Below, piece by piece: positions 5,570 through 10,315 of a stretch of 10,315 bases of DNA (within the stretch, counting starts at the first letter, position 1; every line of letters starts with the position of its first letter). The position numbers were made by a program, and so were the translations under genes. The notes beneath the pieces are model-generated. The model saw nothing but the letters and a program-made list of their open reading frames with translations, was not told where the DNA came from and did no database searches. The stretch covers positions 1 to 10,315 of the forward strand of contig JAUVHT010000019.1 in assembly GCA_030593155.1 (NCBI GenBank), read 5' to 3'. This stretch comes from Candidatus Bathyarchaeota archaeon (lineage in GTDB: Archaea; Thermoproteota; Bathyarchaeia; TCS64).

Positions 5570-5863
5570 ATGTATTCGGTGTTCGGCCTCTACCTCTCAG
5601 CCGTCGGTATAGCCTTGGTGTTCACCACTCTCCTAGCCATAGGGTTGTTGAGCGAGGTCACCAGACGTATGTTCCTTAAAACGGAGGAACCCTTAGACAG
5701 GAAGGTAAAACCAGCCAAGGCGGCCGCCATCGCCGCCGTTCTGATGTTGACGGAGAGCGAGGCGACCTATAGGCCGAGTCCGATCGCCACCGAAGGGGAC
5801 GAACGCTGGAAGGCGGCCGCGAGAAATGAGGCGGTGGACAGGGGGATGGGACAGGAGAGATGA
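5570..5863 (+). CDS. OadG-like gamma subunit of Na+-pumping decarboxylase
   Basis: A 97-residue protein with one N-terminal membrane helix (about residues 5-28, GLYLSAVGIALVFTTLLAIG), a short charged linker, then a conserved-looking AAAIAAVLMLTE stretch and a charged hydrophilic tail. This pattern is typical of OadG, or the delta subunit of methylmalonyl-CoA decarboxylase, which holds the soluble carboxyltransferase and biotin carrier to the membrane beta subunit. Sequence identity in this family is always low, so the call rests mainly on architecture and on the carrier and beta genes that follow. Its TGA overlaps the next gene's ATG (ATGA at 5860-5863), showing translational coupling. It is first in the operon and lies downstream of the duplicated TATA region. 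Confidence 0.75.
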   Translation: MYSVFGLYLSAVGIALVFTTLLAIGLLSEVTRRMFLKTEEPLDRKVKPAKAAAIAAVLMLTESEATYRPSPIATEGDERWKAAARNEAVDRGMGQER

Positions 5864-6228
5864 AACGGAAGTTTAAAGTGACCGTGGGCGGAGAGATCTT
5901 CCTCGTCGAGGTGGAAGAGGTCGGAGGAGAGAGACATAGCCTTCCCAATAAGGCTGCTCAGGCTGTCAAACCCTCCGTCAGAGAGCAGGTCTTTCCATCA
6001 ACGGGAGCCATGCAGGGGGATACAATAAAGGCCCCCTTACCAGGAGTGGTCTCCGATGTGAGGGTGAACAAAGGGGACCGGGTGGAGAAAGGAGCGGTGC
6101 TCATGGTGCTGGAGGCCATGAAGATGGAGAACGAGATCTACGCCCCCGCAGACGGCGTTGTGGAAGAGATATTCGTCGAGGTCGGGCAGCAGGTGGGCCG
6201 GGGCGACCGGCTCGCATTGATATCGTAA
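5860..6228 (+). CDS. Biotin carboxyl carrier protein of the decarboxylase
   Basis: The 122-residue product has an N-terminal strand-rich segment (FKVTVGGEIFLVEVEEV), a Pro/Ser/Ala linker and a C-terminal biotinyl domain (about residues 54-122). Lys88 in LEAMKMEN is the expected biotin attachment site; PLPGVV and the mirrored PADGVV are the two halves of the barrel. The domain carries carboxyl groups from the carboxyltransferase to the membrane beta subunit. It matches the separate carrier (MmdC type) of methylmalonyl-CoA decarboxylases rather than the OadA form, where it is the end of a large alpha subunit. It is coupled to the gamma-like gene by a 4-base overlap. Lys88 should be modified by the ligase encoded divergently at 4442-5167. 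Confidence 0.93.
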   Translation: MKRKFKVTVGGEIFLVEVEEVGGERHSLPNKAAQAVKPSVREQVFPSTGAMQGDTIKAPLPGVVSDVRVNKGDRVEKGAVLMVLEAMKMENEIYAPADGVVEEIFVEVGQQVGRGDRLALIS

Positions 6229-6243
6229 CGGATCTGATCCAAG

Positions 6244-7347
6244 ATGTGGCCGCTCATCGATAAACTCGTCATGATGGGCATAGGCCTCGCCCTAGTCTAT
6301 TTGGCCATCGCCAAAAAGTATGAACCCCTCCTCCTCCTACCGATAGGCTTCGGCGCGATCCTGGCCAACATACCTTTTGCTGATCTCGCAGACCCCGGAG
6401 GCATCCTCCACATCATCAGGGTCCACGGCATCGAGAATGAGCTCCTCCCCGCCCTCCTCTTCGTCGGCATAGGTGCCATGAGCGACTTCACAGTCCTCAT
6501 CACCCAGCCGAGACTCCTGCTCTTCGCCGCCGCGGGCCAGCTGGGCATCTTCATCACGGTCAACCTCGCCCTGATCCTCGGGTTCGCCCCCTTGGAGGCC
6601 AGCAGCATCGGGATCATCGGGGCCATGGACGGGCCGACGGCAATCTTCGTCACCCAGAGGTTCGCCCCCCATCTCCTCGGGCCGGTGATGGTGTGCGCCT
6701 ACTCGTACATGTCGCTGGTGCCCCTGCTCCAGATCCCCCTATCCAAGTTGCTAACCACGGAAAAAGAGAGGAAGATAGTGATGGAGCATTCACCGGTGGA
6801 GCTGCCCCAACAGGTCAGGGTCCTGTTTCCCATCATGGTCTTCCTGGTGACTAGCTTCCTCGCCCCCCAGGGGACCCTGCTCATGGGTACACTGATGTTG
6901 GGCAACCTGATGCGGGAGAGCGGCGTCGTGAAGCGACTCTCCGACGCAGCCCAGAACGAGATGGCGAACATCGTCACACTGCTCCTGGGTCTGTCGATCG
7001 GGGGGACGATGACAGCGGAGGCCTTCCTAAACCAGACCACCCTCTGCGTCTTCGCGCTAGGGCTCGCCGCATTCGTTTTCGCCATCTCAGCAGGCATCAT
7101 ATTCGCCAAGGCAGCGAATATCATCACCGGCGGGAAGATTAACCCTCTCATTGGGGCCTGCGGGGTCTCCGCCTTTCCAATGGCTGCTAGGACCGCTCAC
7201 CTTCTGGGGCGCCAGGAGGACCCGGACAACTGGCTCCTGCCCTACGCCCTAGCCACGAACGTCGGAGGGCAGATAGCTTCCGTGGCTGCTGGAGGTGCCA
7301 TCCTCTCCTACGCTCCATACGTGTTGGCGTTCCTAGGACTAGCCTAA
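6244..7347 (+). CDS. Membrane beta subunit of Na+-pumping biotin-dependent decarboxylase
   Basis: A 367-residue polytopic membrane protein of the OadB/MmdB/GcdB family. It decarboxylates carboxybiotin and couples this to Na+ export. Family marks are GAMSDFTVLI (77-86), GAMDGPTAIF (126-135) with Asp129 as the expected Na+/proton-coupling aspartate, a mid-protein loop with basic and acidic residues (about 171-190), SIGGTMTAEAFL, and ATNVGGQIASV near the C terminus with Asn339 and Ser346 in the second ion-site region. Length is close to the shorter archaeal and Gram-positive members. It starts 15 bases after the biotin carrier stop, with only a weak ribosome-binding site. Whether the substrate is methylmalonyl-CoA, oxaloacetate or glutaconyl-CoA depends on the carboxyltransferase, which is not in the window. 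It ends only 22 bases from the convergent gene. Confidence 0.93.
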   Translation: MWPLIDKLVMMGIGLALVYLAIAKKYEPLLLLPIGFGAILANIPFADLADPGGILHIIRVHGIENELLPALLFVGIGAMSDFTVLITQPRLLLFAAAGQLGIFITVNLALILGFAPLEASSIGIIGAMDGPTAIFVTQRFAPHLLGPVMVCAYSYMSLVPLLQIPLSKLLTTEKERKIVMEHSPVELPQQVRVLFPIMVFLVTSFLAPQGTLLMGTLMLGNLMRESGVVKRLSDAAQNEMANIVTLLLGLSIGGTMTAEAFLNQTTLCVFALGLAAFVFAISAGIIFAKAANIITGGKINPLIGACGVSAFPMAARTAHLLGRQEDPDNWLLPYALATNVGGQIASVAAGGAILSYAPYVLAFLGLA

Positions 7348-7369
7348 GACACTCCTGATCACGAAACGC

Positions 7370-8011
7370 TCAGAACAGCCTCCCGTACCTCTGCTCCATC
7401 CAGGGATCCCCCTCGTTGTGATATCCCGTCCTCTCCCAGAACCCAGGCTGATCGTCGGCTCTGAACTCTAGGGCTCGAAGCCATTTACCTCCCTTCCAGA
7501 AATAAGCCGTCTTTTCCTCGCTACGGTCCGGGAAGGAGCCTATGACACCCCTGAGAGGATAGCCATGTTCCAATGTGAGGGGACTTCCGCCGTAGTGGGT
7601 CGCTAGGAAGAAGTTGTCCGCCAGCACCATCTCGATGGGGAGGTTCGCGGTGAATCCCTGCTCGCAGTACTGGATCACGAATCGCCCCTCTGGCTTGGGC
7701 CGGATAAGCCCCTCTTCCACCAACGTCTTGACTGAGACGCCCTCCCATTCGGTGTCTAGCTTCGACCATCGAGTGACGCAGTGAATGTCGAGGACGATCT
7801 TCGTACGGGGCAGTTCCATGAACTCCTCGTAGGTCCAGACCCTCTCCTCCTCGACCAAACCCCAGATCCTGAAATCCCAGCTTCCGAGATCGACCGATGG
7901 AACGGCTCCGTAGTGGAGAACAGGGAACTTGTCAGTCAACGACTGGCCAGGGGGCAGGCGCCTTGGATCTTCATTGCCCTTGCCTCTCCAGCGTGCAAAA
8001 AATCCTCTCAA
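7370..8011 (-). CDS. Sulfite-oxidase-like molybdopterin-dependent oxidoreductase
   Basis: The 213-residue product belongs to the COG2041 group (sulfite oxidase/MsrP catalytic fold), in the short subfamily opening with RRLPPGQSLTDKFPVLHYG. Cys78 in DIHCVTRWSKLDTEWEG is the expected molybdenum ligand; GFTANLPIE, LEHGYPLRGVI and YFWKGGKWLRALEF are further cofactor-pocket segments, and the closing DQPGFWERTGYHNEGDPW is typical of this subfamily. There is no twin-arginine signal or membrane helix, so it should be cytosolic, unlike MsrP. The substrate is unknown; sulfite or a sulfoxide is a guess. The start is TTG 8011, decided by a perfect AGGAGG 7 bases upstream. No electron-transfer partner or molybdopterin synthesis gene is adjacent. 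It is divergent from the carbamoyltransferase. Confidence 0.9.
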   Translation of the reverse strand: MRGFFARWRGKGNEDPRRLPPGQSLTDKFPVLHYGAVPSVDLGSWDFRIWGLVEEERVWTYEEFMELPRTKIVLDIHCVTRWSKLDTEWEGVSVKTLVEEGLIRPKPEGRFVIQYCEQGFTANLPIEMVLADNFFLATHYGGSPLTLEHGYPLRGVIGSFPDRSEEKTAYFWKGGKWLRALEFRADDQPGFWERTGYHNEGDPWMEQRYGRLF

Positions 8012-8018
8012 ACGGCGG

Positions 8019-8024
8019 CCTCCT
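8019..8024 (-). promoter_or_regulatory. Perfect Shine-Dalgarno site fixing a TTG start
   Basis: AGGAGG on the minus strand lies 7 bases ahead of TTG 8011. It is the strongest ribosome-binding site in the window and settles the start of the sulfite-oxidase-like gene. Confidence 0.75.
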
Positions 8025-8033
8025 AAAAGTAGG

Positions 8034-8043
8034 CGTTCGAACG
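8034..8043. promoter_or_regulatory. 10-bp palindrome at the predicted transcription start
   Basis: CGTTCGAACG is a perfect palindrome overlapping the start (near 8036) predicted from the minus-strand TATA box at 8056-8066. The position suits a repressor site for the sulfite-oxidase-like gene. A single short palindrome may be chance. Confidence 0.3.
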
Positions 8044-8055
8044 GTTCTTAATCAA

Positions 8056-8066
8056 CATATTTATCG
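8056..8066 (-). promoter_or_regulatory. TATA box of the sulfite-oxidase-like gene
   Basis: CGATAAATATG on the minus strand is centred 50 bases ahead of TTG 8011, giving a leader of about 25 bases that contains the AGGAGG site. Read on the plus strand (CATATTTATCG) it could also serve the carbamoyltransferase gene with a longer leader of about 50 bases. Confidence 0.45.
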
Positions 8067-8138
8067 TAACAGTGATATGGCCCAAGCATCAGCGGAAATG
8101 TTAAGACCCGTTTCCCTCAATTAACTAGAGAATCCGAT

Positions 8139-9077
8139 ATGAGTATGAAGGACAGATTCAGGGGGAAAGACTTCCTCACCCTCATGGACTTCGCCCCCGT
8201 CGAGATCAGCTACATGCTCGACGTGGCCCAAGAGTTCAAGCGGAAGAGGATGATGAAGGAGCCCCACCCCTACCTCCAAGGCCGGACCATCGCCATGGTC
8301 TTCGAGAAACACAGCACACGCACTCGCTTCAGCTTCCAGGCCGGCATTGCCCACCTGGGAGGCCAGAGCTTCTACTCCACCCCCCAGACGATGCAGTTGG
8401 CAAGAGGCGAGCCCATCAAGGACACAGCCCGGATCCTGGACCGCTACTGTGACGCCCTGGTAATCAGGACCTACGGTCAGGAGATCGTCGAGGAGTACGC
8501 CGAGTACATGAAGAACCCCGTCGTCAACGCCCTCACCAACCTGACCCACCCCTGCCAGGGGCTGGCCGACCTGCTCACCATCAGGGAGCACAAGGGCAAG
8601 ATCGCGGGGAACAAGCTCGTCTACGTCGGCGACCCCTACAACGTCTGCCAGACCCTGATGGTGGTCAGCAGCCTCATGGGGATGGACTTCTGGGTTGCAG
8701 TGCCTAAAGGTTGGGCTCCAGCGAAGGTCATCGTCGACTTCGCAGAGGACAATGCTAAGAAGCGGGGCACCGAGATGGTAGTCACCGACGACCTCAAAGA
8801 GGCTTTGACGGGCGCTGACGTCGTCTACGCGAACACCTTCCACAGCATGGGCCACAAGGACATAGAGGAGCGGAAGAAAGCCTTCGCCAAGTACCAGATC
8901 AACGACGAGACCATGGGCTGGGCGAAGCCCGACGCCATCTTCATGCACTGCCTCCCCGGCTACAGGGGGGAGGAGATGACCGACAGCGTCATCGAGGGGC
9001 CCCAGAGCGCGGTCTTCGACGAGGGCGAGAACAGGATGCACACCGAGAAGGCGGTCCTCGCCCTGGTCGTCGCCTGA
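8139..9077 (+). CDS. argF: Ornithine carbamoyltransferase-like protein with altered substrate site
   Basis: A full-length (312-residue) aspartate/ornithine carbamoyltransferase family protein, normally making citrulline from ornithine and carbamoyl phosphate in arginine synthesis. The carbamoyl-phosphate side is intact: STRTR (59-63), HPCQGLADLLT (137-147) and HCLP (270-273). The amino-acid side is not standard. The usual D-x-W-x-SMG loop reads ANTFHSMG (231-238), so the Asp that holds the ornithine amino group and completes the catalytic triad is Asn232, and Trp is Phe. GD-G-N-N reads GDPYN (164-168), and HCLPAHRG reads HCLPGYRG. Carbamoyltransferase is sure; the ornithine assignment and symbol are the nearest fit, and a different amino acceptor is possible. 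There is no other arginine gene nearby. ATG 8139 has only a weak ribosome-binding site; Met3 is an alternative. A T-run follows. Confidence 0.8.
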   Translation: MSMKDRFRGKDFLTLMDFAPVEISYMLDVAQEFKRKRMMKEPHPYLQGRTIAMVFEKHSTRTRFSFQAGIAHLGGQSFYSTPQTMQLARGEPIKDTARILDRYCDALVIRTYGQEIVEEYAEYMKNPVVNALTNLTHPCQGLADLLTIREHKGKIAGNKLVYVGDPYNVCQTLMVVSSLMGMDFWVAVPKGWAPAKVIVDFAEDNAKKRGTEMVVTDDLKEALTGADVVYANTFHSMGHKDIEERKKAFAKYQINDETMGWAKPDAIFMHCLPGYRGEEMTDSVIEGPQSAVFDEGENRMHTEKAVLALVVA

Positions 9078-9090
9078 CTATATACAACCC

Positions 9091-9096
9091 TTTTTT
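9091..9096 (+). terminator. T6 terminator after the carbamoyltransferase
   Basis: CCC-TTTTTT-C lies 13 bases after the TGA and ahead of the next gene. No stem-loop is evident, as is usual for archaeal T-run termination. Confidence 0.4.
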
Positions 9097-9169
9097 CAAT
9101 CTAAATCGAAACTCATTTATGACAAGTTATGTAATTGGTGGAAAAGGGCAGCTCAACAGGTAGATATTT

Positions 9170-10315
9170 GTGGCCTCGATCCTCAGACAAGTCTTCACAA
9201 ACAGGAACATCATCGTCCTCTCCTCAACCAACATGCTGTACCACATCTTCAACAGCCTCTGGGAGCTCTGGTGGAGCCTCTACCTGCTTAAGGTTCTGAA
9301 CACCCCTATCACCATCATCGGCCTCCTCGCCACCATCCAGAACACCAGCCGCATCCTCTTCCAGCTGCCGGGCGGCATCATCGCAGACCGCATAGGCCGG
9401 AAAAAGGTCATCGTATTCGGCACGGGCCTCAGGGTGCTGGCGCCGATCCTACTCCTCCTCGCGAAGAGCTGGGTCTGGGTGATACCAGGCATCGTCCTCA
9501 ACTCAGTGGCCTCCCTCTACGGCCCGGCCTTCAACGCCCTCATCGCGGAGTCCCTCCCCCAGGAGAGGAGGGGCAGCGCCTTCGGCGCCTATAGGGCTCT
9601 CACATCGATCCCTCAGGTGTTCATGCCCGTAGTCAGCGGATACTACATTACGATCATGGGCGTGGGTCCCGGCGTCAGGATGGGTCTGATGCTCTTCGCC
9701 TGCGCTGCAGCCGTTGCGGTGACGGTCAGGGCGGTGTTCCTAACGGAAACCCTCGACCCCGAAGACTTGAGCGAAGTGAGACTGGAAGACAGGCGGGAGG
9801 AGAAAGGGATAATGGAAACCTTCCGTGGTATGCCACGAACTATCTCGGCGATGCTGCTGGTCTCAGTCATCAGCGGGTTCGCCATGAGGATGACGTGGAC
9901 CTTCCTCCCGATCTACGCCACAAACGTGAACCTTATGACCGAGTTTCAGTACGGGCTGCTCCAATCCGTCGCAATGGGGATATCGGTCCCACTCTACCTC
10001 GTGAGCGGTCTTATCGCCGACAGGTTCGGCAGGGTCCCTTGTATCCTCCTAGCGCGGGGCCTCGGTCCCTTCGACTCCCTCAGCCTCCTCCTCTTCAAGG
10101 ATTTCAACCAGCTCATCGCCGCATACGGCGTCATCGGCATCGCCGGCGGACTCGGCGGGGGCAGGCTCCGAGGCGGCGGCTACATGGGTGGCCCCGCATG
10201 GCAGGCCCTGATAGCGGACATCGTGCCGCCTAGGGACAGAGGGAAGATCATGGGCTTAATGGGGACCGTCACTGGGCTCATAGGGCTGCCAGGCTCCTAC
10301 ATCGGGGGCTATCTC
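9170..10315 (+). CDS. Major facilitator superfamily transporter, 3' end missing
   Basis: The frame is open from GTG 9170 to the window end (382 codons) with no stop. An in-frame TAG at 9161-9163 leaves GTG 9170 as the first usable start, with AGGT about 8 bases upstream. It is an MFS secondary transporter of the drug-efflux-like (DHA) type: motif A GGIIADRIGRKK (68-79) after the second helix, and its echo GLIADRFGRVP (about 281-291, Asp284) in the second half. A charged cytosolic loop (about 190-225, with DPEDLSEVRLEDRREEK) divides the two six-helix halves. A glycine-rich stretch (GGLGGGRLRGGG) lies in a later helix region. Roughly nine to ten helices are visible; the last ones are beyond the window. 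The substrate cannot be told from sequence, and no neighbour suggests it. TCATTTATG (9113-9121) could be its TATA box, weakly. Confidence 0.85.
   Translation, partial: MASILRQVFTNRNIIVLSSTNMLYHIFNSLWELWWSLYLLKVLNTPITIIGLLATIQNTSRILFQLPGGIIADRIGRKKVIVFGTGLRVLAPILLLLAKSWVWVIPGIVLNSVASLYGPAFNALIAESLPQERRGSAFGAYRALTSIPQVFMPVVSGYYITIMGVGPGVRMGLMLFACAAAVAVTVRAVFLTETLDPEDLSEVRLEDRREEKGIMETFRGMPRTISAMLLVSVISGFAMRMTWTFLPIYATNVNLMTEFQYGLLQSVAMGISVPLYLVSGLIADRFGRVPCILLARGLGPFDSLSLLLFKDFNQLIAAYGVIGIAGGLGGGRLRGGGYMGGPAWQALIADIVPPRDRGKIMGLMGTVTGLIGLPGSYIGGYL

Noticed and set aside
8094..8115. GGAAA/TTTCC inverted repeat ahead of the carbamoyltransferase
   Set aside because: Only five bases per arm with a 12-base gap; too short to distinguish from chance.
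8121..9041. Minus-strand frame of 306 codons opposite the carbamoyltransferase
   Set aside because: It mirrors a strongly conserved gene, its product is low-complexity (many Val, His, Leu, Gly) without a known domain, and GC-rich codons make long antisense frames common.
1..10315. tRNA or rRNA genes, transposases, integrases or attachment sites
   Set aside because: I saw no cloverleaf-like segment, rRNA stretch, transposase/integrase motifs or terminal repeats by eye; a covariance-model scan was not possible.

Overview
The window reads as a chromosomal segment of an archaeon. Archaeal hallmarks are TATA-like boxes about 25 bases ahead of likely transcription starts, T-run terminators, an ADP-forming acyl-CoA synthetase beta subunit, a class III (pilin/archaellin-type) signal peptide, and a membrane-bound biotin-dependent decarboxylase encoded as separate small subunits. 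GTG and TTG starts are frequent and the coding DNA is fairly GC-rich, with AT-rich gaps. The gene mix would suit an uncultured Thermoproteota lineage such as Bathyarchaeia, but that placement is inference; no marker gene here settles it.

Region by region: (1) 1-537 is the 3' end of a gene for a membrane-anchored Ig-like protein resembling the TRAP-beta ectodomain. (2) 541-750 is an AT-rich control region with a terminator, three to four copies of a TTCC/GGAA box, an inverted repeat and a TATA box. (3) 752-1694 holds the most unusual gene, a DNA-binding winged-helix domain fused ahead of a class III signal peptide and a pilin-like ectodomain, followed by a 33-residue single-membrane-segment protein and an 11-bp hairpin. 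(4) 1867-2565 (minus) is an orphan acyl-CoA synthetase (ADP-forming) beta subunit. (5) 2678-5167 (minus) is an apparent operon: biotin-protein ligase, class III aminotransferase, unknown 118-residue protein. (6) 5168-5569 is a divergent AT-rich control region with a duplicated TATA-plus-box element. (7) 5570-7347 (plus) encodes gamma-like, biotin carrier and beta subunits of a sodium-pumping decarboxylase. (8) 7370-8011 (minus) is a sulfite-oxidase-like molybdopterin protein. (9) 8139-9077 (plus) is an ornithine carbamoyltransferase-like protein with altered substrate-site residues. (10) 9170-10315 is an MFS transporter running off the end.

The clearest functional link is between regions 5 and 7. 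The ligase can biotinylate the carrier encoded divergently next to it, and the carrier then passes CO2 from a carboxyltransferase (not encoded here) to the membrane beta subunit, which couples decarboxylation to Na+ export. The best candidate for something undescribed is region 3: if prepilin peptidase cuts at the predicted site, one precursor would yield both a cytosolic DNA-binding domain and an exported pilin-like protein, with an array of candidate operators directly upstream.
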